A stretch of 64,000 nucleotides of DNA from contig NZ_QDAH01000005.1 of the NCBI RefSeq assembly GCF_003075415.1, forward strand, positions 62,001-126,000, read 5' to 3'. Source of the DNA: Microvirga sp. KLBC 81 (GTDB lineage: Bacteria; Pseudomonadota; Alphaproteobacteria; Rhizobiales; Beijerinckiaceae). The position numbers and the translations under genes are program-made. The notes below the pieces were generated by a model. The model was not told the DNA's origin. It worked only from the letters and a program-made list of their open reading frames with translations, and did not search any database. Below, one piece after another: positions 27,621-37,242 of the stretch (positions within the stretch are counted from its first letter, which is position 1; every line of letters begins with the position of its first letter).

Positions 27621-29285
27621 ATGACTCAAGCCACGAATGCGCTGGCGCTCTCCGCCAAAGCATCGGACCCAAAAGTGGAATGCACTTTTGGGGTCAATCC
27701 GATGCTCTCTCCCATTGACGAGCGCATCGTTGATGCGGAACCGGAGGTCCGCGTCAGCGACCCGAAGGGCCGCGCTAGCGAATGCCGGGACCACTTTTCC
27801 GCACGATGCGCTAAGGCGCCGTCTCCGCGCCGCGTAAGCCGGCTGGCGGCATCTTTCTTTGCGGCCATGACGTTTGTCGCGTCCGCCATGCCGCTTCCCG
27901 CCTCAGCCCGCTCGGCGCCCGAGTCCTTTGCCGATCTGGCGGAGGAGGTGACCGGCGCCGTGGTCAATATCTCCGCTTCAACCACTGTCGAGGCCCGGAA
28001 CCGCACCCTGCCTCAGCTGCCGCCGGGAACCCCGTTCGAGGACCTCTTCGAGGAGTTCTTCAACCGCCGTGGCCAGGGCAATGGTGACAACACGCCTCCG
28101 CGTCCGCGCAGCTCGAACTCGCTGGGTTCCGGCTTCGTGATCGACCCGTCGGGTATCGTGGTCACGAACAACCACGTGATCGGCGACGCCAACGACATCA
28201 GTGTCATCTTCTCCGACGGCACACGGCTCAAGGCCGAGATCGTCGGCAAGGATTCCAAGGTCGACCTCGCCGTTCTCAAGGTGAAGTCGGACAAGCCCCT
28301 GAAGGCCGTGAAGTTCGGCGATTCCGATGGCCTTCGCCCTGGCGATTGGGTGATGGCGATCGGCAACCCGTTCGGCCTCGGCGGATCGGTGACGGCGGGT
28401 ATCGTGTCGGCACGCGGCCGCAATATCGAGTCCGGTCCCTACGACAACTACATTCAGACCGATGCCGCCATCAACAAGGGCAATTCCGGCGGCCCGCTGT
28501 TCAACATGAACGGCGAGGTCATCGGCATCAACACGGCCATCCTGTCGCCCACCGGCGGCTCGGTCGGTATCGGCTTTGCCGTTCCGGCTTCCACGGCTGT
28601 CCCGATCATCGATCAGTTGCGAGAGTTCGGCGAGACCCGTCGCGGTTGGCTGGGCGTGCGCATCCAGAATGTGGATGACGCCACCGCCGAGGCCCTGAGC
28701 CTCGGCTCTGCCCGTGGTGCTCTGATCGCTGGGGTCGACGAGAAAGGTCCCGCCAAGCCCGCCGGTCTCGAGGTCGGCGACGTGATCGTCAAATTCGATA
28801 ACAAGGACGTGAAGGACTCCCGTGACCTGCCGCGCATCGTCGCCTCTACGCCTGTCGGCAAGGAGGTCGATGTAGCCATCGTGCGCAAGGGTCAGGAAAT
28901 GACCAAGAAAGTGACCCTGGGCCGCCTCGAGGACGGTGAAAAGCAGGCGAGCCTGCAGCAGCCGCCTGCGGAAGCCCCGAGCGTCACGCGCCAGGCTCTC
29001 GGCCTCAGCATGTCCGGCATGACGGACGAGCTGCGCCGCCGCTTCAGCCTCAAGGACGACCTGAAGGGCGTGGTCATCACCCGTGTCGATCCGAATTCCT
29101 CGGCCTCCGACAAGCGGATCCAGGCCGGCGAGGTGATCGTGGAGGTCAATCAGGAGCCGGTGACGAACCCGGCGGACGTGACCAAGAAGATCGACGACCT
29201 GAAGGCTCAAGGGCGCAAGTCTGCGCTGCTCCTGGTCGCCAATCCTCAGGGCGAGGTTCGCTTCGTGGCTTTGTCTATCGAGTAA
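27621..29285 (+). CDS. degP: Do/DegP-like periplasmic serine protease with a repeat inserted in its N-terminal region
   Basis: A 554-residue (from ATG 27621) trypsin-like protease-chaperone. Catalytic triad: His in VTNNHVIGD (about 183), Asp in SKVDLAVLK (about 214) and Ser in NKGNSGGPLF (about 289). Two PDZ domains follow (RRGWLGVRIQNV onwards, and the C-terminal VTRQALGLSMSGM onwards). The signal peptide (RLAASFFAAMTFVASAMPLPASARS) starts only about 70 residues after the ATG, because a mosaic repeat at 27659-27812 is read through in frame between MTQATNALALSA and the signal. A later ATG at 27867 would leave a truncated signal. An earlier in-frame start exists at 27570. It follows hflKC, forming an envelope proteostasis block. 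Confidence 0.92.
   Translation: MTQATNALALSAKASDPKVECTFGVNPMLSPIDERIVDAEPEVRVSDPKGRASECRDHFSARCAKAPSPRRVSRLAASFFAAMTFVASAMPLPASARSAPESFADLAEEVTGAVVNISASTTVEARNRTLPQLPPGTPFEDLFEEFFNRRGQGNGDNTPPRPRSSNSLGSGFVIDPSGIVVTNNHVIGDANDISVIFSDGTRLKAEIVGKDSKVDLAVLKVKSDKPLKAVKFGDSDGLRPGDWVMAIGNPFGLGGSVTAGIVSARGRNIESGPYDNYIQTDAAINKGNSGGPLFNMNGEVIGINTAILSPTGGSVGIGFAVPASTAVPIIDQLREFGETRRGWLGVRIQNVDDATAEALSLGSARGALIAGVDEKGPAKPAGLEVGDVIVKFDNKDVKDSRDLPRIVASTPVGKEVDVAIVRKGQEMTKKVTLGRLEDGEKQASLQQPPAEAPSVTRQALGLSMSGMTDELRRRFSLKDDLKGVVITRVDPNSSASDKRIQAGEVIVEVNQEPVTNPADVTKKIDDLKAQGRKSALLLVANPQGEVRFVALSIE
27659..27812. repeat. Mosaic palindromic dispersed repeat, copy 2, inside the degP frame
   Basis: Left module: AGCATCGGACCCAAAAGTGG pairs with CACTTTTGGGGTCAATCCGA, a near-perfect hairpin. 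Middle: TGCGGAACCGGAGGTCCGCG, whose reverse complement occurs in copy 1 at about 12073-12092. Right: AGCGCATCGT pairs with ACGATGCGCT at the end. No stop codon falls in the degP frame across the whole element. Confidence 0.8.
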
Positions 29286-29304
29286 CTATCTGAAATCTCT
29301 CAAG

Positions 29305-29328
29305 AAAGGCGGCTTCGGCCGCCTTTTT
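29305..29328 (+). terminator. Rho-independent terminator after degP
   Basis: AGGCGGC-TTCG-GCCGCCT stem-loop (29307-29324) followed by TTTTT, 20 bases after the degP stop. A UUCG tetraloop and U tract make it a classic intrinsic terminator. Confidence 0.93.
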
Positions 29329-29450
29329 CATGATGCAATGTTCTAAATAAAGAACGTTTTGGTTGACATAGCGTCCGCCATGGAGGCATCTGGGGGCCAT
29401 TGCCTCCTCAACGAGCCTTGAGCCGCTCGTGAATCCAGCGATGATCTTCA

Positions 29451-31394
29451 ATGACCCAGAACGTTTTCCCCGTACCCGCCAGCCTGCAAGCATCAGCTCA
29501 CGTTAATGCCGAGGCCTATGAGAGGCTCTATCGGCAATCCATTGACGATCCGGAGACCTTCTGGCGGGAGCAGGCGCAGATCCTCGACTGGTCGAAGCCG
29601 TTCACGCAGGTGAAGAACACGCATTACTCGCCCGAGGATGTCGTCATTGAATGGTTCGCCGATGGCCGGCTGAATGCGTCTTTCAACTGTCTCGATCGCC
29701 ACGCCGCCGTCCGCGGGAATAACGCCGCGATCCTTTGGGAGGGCGATAGGCCTGGCGAGACGAAACGGATCACATGGAGCGCGCTTCACGGCGAGGTCTC
29801 CCGCCTTGCGAATGCGCTGAAAAAGCTCGGCGTGAAGAAGGGCGATTTCGTCAGCGTTTACCTGCCGGTCGTTCATCAGTCGATCGCCGCGATGCTCGCC
29901 TGTGCACGCATCGGTGCTGTCCATTCGGTCGTCTTCAGCGGCTTCTCGTCGGAGGCGCTTGCAGGGCGCATCGAGGATTGCCGCTCGCGCGTTCTCATCA
30001 CGGCCGATGAGGGCATGCGCGGCGGCAAACATGTTCCGCTGAAGAAGAATGCGGATGCGGCTCTCGAACACCTTCCTTTCGTCGAACATGTGCTCGTGGT
30101 TCGCCGCACGGGGCGCGATGTTCCCATGAAGGCCGGACGTGACCGCTGGTACGATGAGGCTCTGGCGGAAGTGCCGGATGTCTGCGAGCCGGTGGAGGTG
30201 AGTGCGGAGGATCCGCTCTTCATTCTCTATACCTCCGGTTCTACGGGAAAGCCGAAGGGCATGCTGCACACGACCGGCGGCTATCTCGTGCATGCGGCCG
30301 CGAGCTTCAAGGCGATGTTCGATTATCACCCCGGCGACATCCACTTCTGCACGGCGGATGTGGGCTGGGTGACGGCGCATACCTATCTGATCTATGGGCC
30401 TCTCGCGAATGGCGCGACCATCGTGCTCTTCGAAGGCGTGCCCACATGGCCCGCTGCATCGCGCTGGTGGCAGATCATTGAGCAGTACAAGGTCAATATC
30501 TTCTACACCGCGCCCACTGCCATCCGCTCGCTGATGCGCGAAGGCGAGAGTCCGGTGCGCAAGCACGATCTCTCGTCGCTGAAGATCATGGGCTCCGTGG
30601 GCGAGCCGATCAACCCGGAAGCGTGGCTCTGGTATCACGAGGTTGCCGGCGGTGGGCGCTGCCCCATCATCGACACCTATTGGCAGACGGAAACGGGCGC
30701 GGTTCTGCTGTGCCCGCTGCCGGGTGCGATGGCGTTGAAGCCGGGCTCCGCAACGAAGCCGTTCTTCGGCGTGCGTCCCGCGTTGCTGGGCAGCGACGGC
30801 AAGATCGTTGAAGGCGAGGGGTCAGGAGGCTTGTGCTTTGCCGATTCATGGCCAGGACAGGCACGCACGATCTATGGCGATCGCGAGCGCTTCCTGAAAA
30901 CGTACTTCAGCACCTATCCCGGATTCTACTTTACCGGCGATGGCGCGCGTCGAGATGCGGATGGCTATTACTGGATCACAGGCCGCCTGGACGATGTGAT
31001 CAATGTCTCCGGTCATCGTCTCGGGACGGTCGAGGTGGAGGCGGCTCTCGCTTCACATCCGTCCGTGGCAGAAGCTGCCGTCGTGGGCTTCCCGCACGAG
31101 ATCAAGGGGCAGGGCATCTTCGCCTTCGTGACGCTGAAGGAAGGTGTCGCCGAGAGCCAGCAATTGCAGCGCGATCTCATCCAGATCGTTCGCACCCGCA
31201 TCGGCCCCATCGCGACGCCCGATCGCATCGAGTGGGCAGCGCAACTGCCGAAGAACCGCTCAGGCAAGATCCTGCGCCGCATCCTCACGCGCATCGCGGC
31301 TGGTGACTTTGAGAACCATGGCGATACGTCGACTGTGGCCGATCCCACCGTGGTGGCGGATATCGTGAGGCGGATGCAGGTCCAGAAAGCCTGA
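29451..31394 (+). CDS. acs: Acetyl-CoA synthetase (AMP-forming)
   Basis: A 647-residue enzyme that activates acetate to acetyl-CoA through acetyl-AMP. AMP-binding motif YTSGSTGKPKGMLHT, WVTAHTYLIYGPL, the TYWQTETGA substrate loop, TGDGARRDADGYYWITGR hinge and the C-terminal LPKNRSGKILRR with the lysine that is acetylated in Acs regulation. Length matches the Acs family. ATG 29451 follows a gap with no clear ribosome site. No acetyltransferase/deacetylase gene is adjacent. Confidence 0.96.
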   Translation: MTQNVFPVPASLQASAHVNAEAYERLYRQSIDDPETFWREQAQILDWSKPFTQVKNTHYSPEDVVIEWFADGRLNASFNCLDRHAAVRGNNAAILWEGDRPGETKRITWSALHGEVSRLANALKKLGVKKGDFVSVYLPVVHQSIAAMLACARIGAVHSVVFSGFSSEALAGRIEDCRSRVLITADEGMRGGKHVPLKKNADAALEHLPFVEHVLVVRRTGRDVPMKAGRDRWYDEALAEVPDVCEPVEVSAEDPLFILYTSGSTGKPKGMLHTTGGYLVHAAASFKAMFDYHPGDIHFCTADVGWVTAHTYLIYGPLANGATIVLFEGVPTWPAASRWWQIIEQYKVNIFYTAPTAIRSLMREGESPVRKHDLSSLKIMGSVGEPINPEAWLWYHEVAGGGRCPIIDTYWQTETGAVLLCPLPGAMALKPGSATKPFFGVRPALLGSDGKIVEGEGSGGLCFADSWPGQARTIYGDRERFLKTYFSTYPGFYFTGDGARRDADGYYWITGRLDDVINVSGHRLGTVEVEAALASHPSVAEAAVVGFPHEIKGQGIFAFVTLKEGVAESQQLQRDLIQIVRTRIGPIATPDRIEWAAQLPKNRSGKILRRILTRIAAGDFENHGDTSTVADPTVVADIVRRMQVQKA

Positions 31395-31610
31395 CCGCCA
31401 TACCTTTGTCATAAAGGTCATAGCTCATCAGGATATGTTGATGCCGGAGAGCCCGCACGGATCGTGCCTCCCGCAATCCGACGACATTCTTGTCCAGTTC
31501 AGTATTCCAGTCAGTTCAGTGAAAACCCAATGAGGCACAGCCGCTGGCCGTGAAGCCGAGCGCGCGAATGAGCTGCCCGCGTTCCACAAAGGGGCATCAG
31601 GAGCAGAGCT

Positions 31611-32432
31611 ATGAGCACGATTACGACAAGAGACGGCACGGAGATTTTCTACAAGGACTGGGGCGATGGTCAGCCCATCGTCTTCTCTCATGGGTGGCCG
31701 CTGAGTGCTGACGCCTGGGATGCGCAGATGCTTTTCTTCGGGGAACGGGGCTATCGCGTCATCGCGCACGACCGGCGCGGGCATGGGCGCTCGAGCCAGA
31801 CCTGGACCGGCAACGACATGGACACCTATGCGGATGATCTCGCCGCCGTGATCGACCATCTGAACCTGCGGGATGCCGTGCTCGTCGGCCACTCGACAGG
31901 CGGAGGCGAAGTCACGCGCTATCTCGGTCGCCATGGAACGCAGCGTGTAGCAAAGGCCGTGCTGGTAGGCGCGATTCCACCGCTGATGCTCAAGACGGAT
32001 GCGAATCCTCAGGGGACACCACTTGAGGTCTTCGACGACATTCGAAAGAACACCTATCTCAACCGGTCGCAGTTCTTCTACGACCTCACCATTCCCTTCT
32101 ACAGTTTCAATCGAGAGGGGGCGAAGGTTTCCGAAGGTCTTCGCATGGCCTTCTGGCAGCAGGGCATGCAGGCCGGCATCAAATCGGCCTACGATTGCAT
32201 CAAGCAGTTCTCCGAGACCGACCTCACGGAAGATTTGAAGAAGATCGATGTGCCGACGCTGATCATCCATGGTGATGACGATCAGATCGTGCCGATCGCG
32301 GCGTCGGCCATGCTCTCATCCAAGATCGTGCCGAATGTGACGCTGAAGATCTATCCAGGCGGAGCGCATGGTTTGGCGCAGATCCAGGTCGAGCAGTTCA
32401 ACAACGACCTGCTCACCTTCATTCAAGAGTAG
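31611..32432 (+). CDS. Alpha/beta hydrolase, non-heme chloroperoxidase-like
   Basis: A 273-residue alpha/beta hydrolase. Oxyanion region [16 protein letters not shown], nucleophile elbow [12 protein letters not shown] (Ser), acid in [11 protein letters not shown] (Asp) and catalytic His in [11 protein letters not shown]. This combination and the [12 protein letters not shown] block are those of the cofactor-free haloperoxidase/esterase group. The real substrate is probably an ester. ATG 31611 follows AGGAGCAGAGCT. No operon partners. Confidence 0.88.
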   Translation: MSTITTRDGTEIFYKDWGDGQPIVFSHGWPLSADAWDAQMLFFGERGYRVIAHDRRGHGRSSQTWTGNDMDTYADDLAAVIDHLNLRDAVLVGHSTGGGEVTRYLGRHGTQRVAKAVLVGAIPPLMLKTDANPQGTPLEVFDDIRKNTYLNRSQFFYDLTIPFYSFNREGAKVSEGLRMAFWQQGMQAGIKSAYDCIKQFSETDLTEDLKKIDVPTLIIHGDDDQIVPIAASAMLSSKIVPNVTLKIYPGGAHGLAQIQVEQFNNDLLTFIQE

Positions 32433-32460
32433 TGCAGATGTTGCGGCGCCTGGGTTTTGC

Positions 32461-33375
32461 TTAAGCCGGCGCCGCAACGATCTCCTCTGCCCGGTGTCCC
32501 TGTACATAAAGAAGCGCGGTCAGATCCGCGTGATCGATGCGGGCGTGAGCAGCGGCCGCCACAGCGGGTTTTGCACGGAAGGCAACGCCGAGTCCTGCTT
32601 CGCCCAGCATGGCGAGGTCATTCGCGCCATCGCCCACGGCCATGGTCTCGTGGTGAGCGAGCTTGAAGTGCTCCCGCAGCTCGATGAGCGTCGCGAGCTT
32701 CGCCTCGCGGCCCAGGATCGGCTCTTCCACGAGGCCGGCCAGCTTCTCGTCTTCGACGGTCAGGTGGTTGGACCGGTGCTCGTTGAAACCAACCATCGCG
32801 GCCACTGGGCCGGTGAAAAGCGTGAAGCCGCCGGAGACAAGGCACGTGTAGCCGCCATTGGCTCGAATGGTCTGGACCAGGGCGCGACCGCCGGGGGTGA
32901 GGGTAATGCGCTTCTCGATGATCTCGTCGACGACGCCGACGGGCAGGTTCTTCAGCAGCGCCACGCGCTCACGGAGCGCCGGCTCGAAGGCAATCTCGCC
33001 CCGCATGGCGCGCTCGGTGATTTCCGAAACCTCGCGTTTAAGGCCCACGTAATCGGCCAGCTCGTCGATGCATTCCTGGCCGATCATGGTGGAATCCATA
33101 TCCGCCAGGAACAGGCGCTTGCGGCGGGTGGCCAGGGGCTGCACGATGATATCGACGGGCTGTCCCCGAAGGGCAGCGCGGAGGTTTGCCTCGACGGCCT
33201 TGGCCTCGGCAGGGGCGGGGAGGATCAGGTCCGCTGCGATTCCCCTTGCCAGAATGGTGCGTTCCGTCTCATGTCCAAGCGCGCGCGCCGCCATGGCCAC
33301 GAGGTCGTCCGTGACGATCGGCTGGGACGGGTTGGCGACCAGGGTCGCAACGAGGGATTCTTGAGAAGACGCCAT
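32461..33375 (-). CDS. serB: Phosphoserine phosphatase
   Basis: A 304-residue HAD-superfamily enzyme for the last step of serine synthesis. Motif [15 protein letters not shown], motif II region [15 protein letters not shown], lysine in EDEKLAGL and motif [19 protein letters not shown]. The N-terminal about 80 residues precede the catalytic part, as in long SerB forms with an ACT-like N-terminal domain. Divergent from miaA, the starts being only 14 bases apart, so promoters overlap. Confidence 0.95.
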   Translation of the reverse strand: MASSQESLVATLVANPSQPIVTDDLVAMAARALGHETERTILARGIAADLILPAPAEAKAVEANLRAALRGQPVDIIVQPLATRRKRLFLADMDSTMIGQECIDELADYVGLKREVSEITERAMRGEIAFEPALRERVALLKNLPVGVVDEIIEKRITLTPGGRALVQTIRANGGYTCLVSGGFTLFTGPVAAMVGFNEHRSNHLTVEDEKLAGLVEEPILGREAKLATLIELREHFKLAHHETMAVGDGANDLAMLGEAGLGVAFRAKPAVAAAAHARIDHADLTALLYVQGHRAEEIVAAPA

Positions 33376-33389
33376 GGGGAGACCGGGCT

Positions 33390-34322
33390 GTGAGTGGGTT
33401 TAGGATCGGCGCCGTTCTCATTGCAGGACCGACCGCATCAGGCAAGTCCGCTCTAGGCATCAAATTGGCTCAAGGACTCGACGGCGTGGTGATCAATGCC
33501 GATTCCATGCAGGTCTATCGCGACCTGCGGGTGATCACGGCCCGCCCGACGCCTGAGGAGGAGGCTCAGGCTCCCCACCGCCTCTACGGCCACGTGGATG
33601 CCGCCGTGAATTTTTCCGTGGGGCGCTATGTCGCCGATGCCGTCCAGGTTCTAGAGGAGATCCGGGGCCAAAAGCTGCCGATCTTCGTGGGCGGGACCGG
33701 GCTCTACTTCAAGGCGCTGACCGAGGGCCTCTCAGATATTCCGCCGGTGCCGGAGGAAGTCCGCGAAGACGTGCGCCGGGAAAGCGAGCGGCTGGAAACC
33801 CCCGAGCTTCACCGCCTCCTCTCTGAGCGGGACCCCGAAACGGCAAGCACCTTGCGCCCCTCCGACCGGCTGCGGGTGCAGCGGGCGCTTGAGATCTTCG
33901 CGGCCACGGGCCAGCCGCTCGTCTCTTTCCACGGGGCCCGCCAGCCAGGGCCGTTGAGCGATGTGCCCGTCATCAAACTGTTCCTGTCACCCGAGCGGGA
34001 GGAACTGCGCAGGCGCATCGACCAGCGGTTCCTCGCCATGATGGAACAGGGCGCGCTCGATGAGGTGAGGGCGTTGGGCGAACGAAACCTCGACCCGATG
34101 CTCCCCGCCATGCGGGCGCACGGTGTGCCGGGCTTGCTGAGCTATCTGCGGGGCGAGATTCCTCTCGACGAGGCCATCGCCAAGGGGCAGGGCGACACGC
34201 GCCGCTACGCCAAACGCCAGTTCACCTGGTTCCGGCACCAGCTGCCGGATTGGCAATGGGTGGAGCCAGAGCGGGGCTATGAGGCGGTGAGGGCTAGCCT
34301 CAATGCCCCGAGACGCCCGTGA
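33390..34322 (+). CDS. miaA: tRNA dimethylallyltransferase
   Basis: A 310-residue enzyme that prenylates A37 of tRNAs reading UNN codons. Walker [52 protein letters not shown], and the C-terminal [14 protein letters not shown] are standard MiaA motifs. The start is GTG at 33390. The 3' end overlaps the convergent RMD1-like gene by 23 bases. Confidence 0.96.
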   Translation: MSGFRIGAVLIAGPTASGKSALGIKLAQGLDGVVINADSMQVYRDLRVITARPTPEEEAQAPHRLYGHVDAAVNFSVGRYVADAVQVLEEIRGQKLPIFVGGTGLYFKALTEGLSDIPPVPEEVREDVRRESERLETPELHRLLSERDPETASTLRPSDRLRVQRALEIFAATGQPLVSFHGARQPGPLSDVPVIKLFLSPEREELRRRIDQRFLAMMEQGALDEVRALGERNLDPMLPAMRAHGVPGLLSYLRGEIPLDEAIAKGQGDTRRYAKRQFTWFRHQLPDWQWVEPERGYEAVRASLNAPRRP

Positions 34323-35133
34323 ACATCTGGTAGAAGGTGATGAAGATCTCGAACACGATCAGGAGCACGATGATCAGTTCGAGACGTAAGGAACGCTCCG
34401 TGTCGATGATGTCCGTGAGCGCCTGGGCCGTATCGCCCAGAACCTCGAGCTTGCGGTGAAGCGCGGCGGCGCGCTCCTTGAGTTCGTATTCGTCCTCAAG
34501 GCGCGCATAGAGACGTTCGAGATCGGGCCGGTCCCAAAGCACGTCCGGCTTTTCCTCCACGGCCACACGTCCTGACATGCGCTGACGCACGAGAAGGGCG
34601 CGGCCTACATGCCTGAGGATCTTGCGGCGGTCGCTGGGGCGGCGGCCTTTGGCGGCCAGATGTTCGACAGAGGGCTCCACCAGCTCGAAGGCAGCGGTCG
34701 CCTCGCGTTCGTCGCGGGCCAGCGTCGCGCTCTTGGAGAGGGCGTCGGCAATGACAATCAGCCGTTCGGTGGAGAGCTGCTTGATATAGATCGGGCCGCC
34801 CGGCGGGATCTGGTCGTCCCGGTCCGGCGAGATCTCGATGATCGCGGTCTCCTCCTCATGCCGCGCGAACTCGCCCTGGATGCGCTGGCGCAGACCGCGG
34901 ATGACCTCGTCCTCCTCCAGGGGCGTGAGGCCCACCAGAACGGCCACGCCGTAGCGGAACAGGGCCACGAACCCATCCTGGCCGGCTCGAAAGGCGAGGG
35001 GGGTGGTGGACAGAACGTCGCTGCGCTCGAGCCCTGCCACGTCGAGGCGGTCGCCCAAGAGGAGGGCGCGGGCGGTCAGGCGTTGATTTTGCATCGGAAC
35101 GCCGGTCGAGGAGATGGTATCGATCATGGTCAT
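34300..35133 (-). CDS. RMD1/DUF155 family protein
   Basis: A 277-residue protein with the RMD1/Sif2-type domain ([23 protein letters not shown], then [31 protein letters not shown]) and one C-terminal membrane segment ([21 protein letters not shown]). This is the layout of yeast Rmd1/RMND1 relatives, a tail-anchored group; in mitochondria RMND1 supports translation. The bacterial role is unknown. Convergent with miaA. Confidence 0.85.
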   Translation of the reverse strand: MTMIDTISSTGVPMQNQRLTARALLLGDRLDVAGLERSDVLSTTPLAFRAGQDGFVALFRYGVAVLVGLTPLEEDEVIRGLRQRIQGEFARHEEETAIIEISPDRDDQIPPGGPIYIKQLSTERLIVIADALSKSATLARDEREATAAFELVEPSVEHLAAKGRRPSDRRKILRHVGRALLVRQRMSGRVAVEEKPDVLWDRPDLERLYARLEDEYELKERAAALHRKLEVLGDTAQALTDIIDTERSLRLELIIVLLIVFEIFITFYQMFTGVSGH

Positions 35134-35193
35134 ACGACTAAAATAGGGAGCGCACCTTAAAAGCCACGCTGCAATCTGCCAACCTGACCCCGC

Positions 35194-35222
35194 TTGACCG
35201 AATGAAATGGATCAGATAGCGT
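35194..35222 (+). promoter_or_regulatory. Candidate sigma-70 promoter of ilvB
   Basis: TTGACC at 35194-35199, a 17-base spacer, then TAGCGT at 35217-35222. The predicted start near 35230 would put the leader peptide ATG about 25 bases into the transcript. The -10 half is weak. Confidence 0.45.
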
Positions 35223-35253
35223 CTGCGCAACTTTTGAACCGAGAGCTGCCCAA

Positions 35254-35304
35254 ATGCGCAAGCTTATTCTCGTAGTACGAGCGCCATCGACGGAGCGGGA
35301 CTGA
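35254..35304 (+). CDS. ilvB leader peptide (attenuator peptide)
   Basis: ATG at 35254, 16 residues MRKLILVVRAPSTERD, TGA at 35302. Five consecutive residues (LILVV) are leucine, isoleucine or valine, the end products of the IlvBN pathway. GAGAG upstream may serve as a ribosome site. Too short for ordinary gene calling, but its position between a promoter and a terminator upstream of ilvB identifies it as a regulatory leader peptide. Confidence 0.82.
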   Translation: MRKLILVVRAPSTERD

Positions 35305-35354
35305 TCCCCGCAGGTCCGGCGATGGCGCACAGGCCCCCTCAGGGGCCTTTTTTA
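35281..35354 (+). promoter_or_regulatory. Transcription attenuator of ilvB
   Basis: GCGCCATCG (35281-35289) pairs with CGATGGCGC (35320-35328), a perfect 9-bp stem overlapping the end of the leader peptide frame. AGGCCCC (35331-35337) pairs with GGGGCCT (35342-35348), followed by seven T, an intrinsic terminator. Ribosome stalling at LILVV codons when branched-chain aminoacyl-tRNA is scarce would shift the folding and allow read-through into ilvB. The exact antiterminator pairing needs folding. Confidence 0.82.
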
Positions 35355-35413
35355 TTGCCCGCAACACCAGAACAACGCAGACAAACACGACAGACCCGAC
35401 GGAGCTAAGTACC

Positions 35414-37186
35414 ATGAGCGAGACGATGACCGGAGCCGAAATGGTGATCCGAGCCCTGCAGGACCAGGGAGTCGAGCATGTCTTCGGTTATCCGGGCGGA
35501 GCGGTTCTTCCCATTTACGATGCGCTCTTCCACCAGGAGAAGGTGCGTCACGTTCTCGTCCGTCACGAGCAGGGCGCGGTTCACGCAGCGGAAGGCTATG
35601 CGCGCTCTTCGGGCAAGCCGGGCGTGGTGCTGGTGACCTCTGGCCCCGGCGCGACGAATGCCATCACGGGGCTGGCCGATGCGATGATGGACTCGATCCC
35701 GCTGGTCTGCATCACCGGTCAGGTGCCAACCCATCTCATCGGTTCCGACGCGTTCCAGGAATGCGATACGGTCGGCATCACGCGCCACTGCACGAAGCAC
35801 AACTATCTCGTCAAATCCATCGAGGACCTGCCGCGCGTTCTGCACGAAGCCTTCTACGTGGCGCAGAACGGCCGCCCCGGCCCGGTGGTGGTGGACCTGC
35901 CGAAGGACATTCAATTCAAGGCCGGCAACTACGTTCGCCCCACCAACAACCAGCACAAGACCTATCGACCGACGGTGAAGGGGGACATGGGTCACATCCG
36001 TGCCGCGATCGAGTTGATGGCGAAAGCGAAGCGTCCTGTGTTCTACACCGGCGGTGGCGTCATCAATTCCGGCCCGCATGCCTCTGGGCTGCTGCGCGAA
36101 CTCGTGCATCTTACGGGCTTTCCCATCACCTCGACCCTGATGGGCTTGGGTGCTTACCCCGCTTCGGACAAGCAGTGGCTCGGCATGCTCGGCATGCACG
36201 GCACCTACGAGGCCAATCTCGCGATGCACGAATGCGACGTGATGATCAATATCGGTGCGCGTTTCGACGACCGCATCACGGGCCGCCTCGACGCGTTCTC
36301 TCCGTATTCCAAGCGCATCCACGTGGATATCGACCCGTCCTCCATCAACAAGACGGTGAAGGTGGACATCCCGATCGTCGGCGATTGCGCGCATGTGCTG
36401 GAAGACATGGTGCGCCTGTGGCGCCAGGGCGCGCACCAGGCGGACAAGGTGGAGCTGAAGGAGTGGTGGGACAAGATCGAGGGCTGGCGCGCCCGCAACT
36501 GCCTCGCCTACAAGAACTCCAAGGAAACCATCAAGCCGCAATACGCGATCCAGCGTCTCTACGAGCTCACCAAGGATCGAGCGCCTTATGTCACGACCGA
36601 GGTCGGGCAGCACCAGATGTGGGCGGCGCAGTACTTCAAGTTCGAGGATCCGAACCACTGGATGACCTCGGGCGGTCACGGCACCATGGGCTACGGCTTG
36701 CCGGCAGCCGTTGGCGCGCAGCTCGCGCATCCCGGCGCGCTCGTCATCGACATCGCAGGCGAAGCCTCGATCCAGATGATGCTGCAGGAGATGTCGACGG
36801 CGCTGCAGTACAACCTGCCGATCAAGGTGTTCATCCTCAACAACGAGTACATGGGCATGGTGCGTCAGTGGCAGGAGTTGCTGCACGGCGGCCGCTACTC
36901 GCAGAGCTATTCGGAATCGCTCCCCGATTTCGTGAAGCTCGCGGAAGGCTATGGCGGCGTCGGCATCCGCTGCGACAACCCGGCCGAGCTCGATGCGAAG
37001 ATCATGGAAATGATCAACGTGAACCGCCCGGTGATCTTCGACTGCATCGTCGACAAGACGGAAAACTGCTTCCCGATGATTCCGTCGGGCAAGGCCCATA
37101 ACGAGATGCTGCTGAATGACTATCTCGGCGAGACCGGTGCCGATATCGGCTCCGTGATCGACGAGAAGGGCAAGATGCTCGTTTAG
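35414..37186 (+). CDS. ilvB: Acetolactate synthase large (catalytic) subunit
   Basis: A 590-residue TPP- and FAD-dependent enzyme for the first common step of valine, isoleucine and leucine synthesis. N-terminal FGYPGGAVLPIYDAL, catalytic glutamate region VRHEQGAVHAAEGYAR, FAD part DRITGRLDAF and the TPP motif AGEASIQMMLQEM (Glu where many relatives have Asp) to LNNEYMGMVRQWQ. ATG at 35414 behind GGAGCTAAGTACC. Controlled by the peptide-leader attenuator upstream. The regulatory subunit ilvN lies about 1.2 kb downstream, separated by a DUF559 and a GST gene. Confidence 0.96.
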   Translation: MSETMTGAEMVIRALQDQGVEHVFGYPGGAVLPIYDALFHQEKVRHVLVRHEQGAVHAAEGYARSSGKPGVVLVTSGPGATNAITGLADAMMDSIPLVCITGQVPTHLIGSDAFQECDTVGITRHCTKHNYLVKSIEDLPRVLHEAFYVAQNGRPGPVVVDLPKDIQFKAGNYVRPTNNQHKTYRPTVKGDMGHIRAAIELMAKAKRPVFYTGGGVINSGPHASGLLRELVHLTGFPITSTLMGLGAYPASDKQWLGMLGMHGTYEANLAMHECDVMINIGARFDDRITGRLDAFSPYSKRIHVDIDPSSINKTVKVDIPIVGDCAHVLEDMVRLWRQGAHQADKVELKEWWDKIEGWRARNCLAYKNSKETIKPQYAIQRLYELTKDRAPYVTTEVGQHQMWAAQYFKFEDPNHWMTSGGHGTMGYGLPAAVGAQLAHPGALVIDIAGEASIQMMLQEMSTALQYNLPIKVFILNNEYMGMVRQWQELLHGGRYSQSYSESLPDFVKLAEGYGGVGIRCDNPAELDAKIMEMINVNRPVIFDCIVDKTENCFPMIPSGKAHNEMLLNDYLGETGADIGSVIDEKGKMLV

Positions 37187-37195
37187 AGGAAAGAA

Positions 37196-37230
37196 CCCCT
37201 CTCCCGGGTGGGAGAGGGGCAGGGGTGAGG
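37196..37230. repeat. Left inverted repeat of the DUF559 cassette
   Basis: CCCCTCTCCC-GGGT-GGGAGAGGGG hairpin (37196-37219) followed by CAGGGGTGAGG. The same unit occurs in inverted orientation at 37594-37629, differing in the loop and one base. Starts nine bases after the ilvB stop, so it may also act as a weak terminator. Confidence 0.85.
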
Positions 37231-37242
37231 GATTGCCATTTC

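Noticed and set aside
35405..37099. 564-residue minus-strand frame opposite ilvB
   Set aside because: IlvB is certain from its motifs. The opposing frame is a His/Asp/Arg-rich shadow with no fold.
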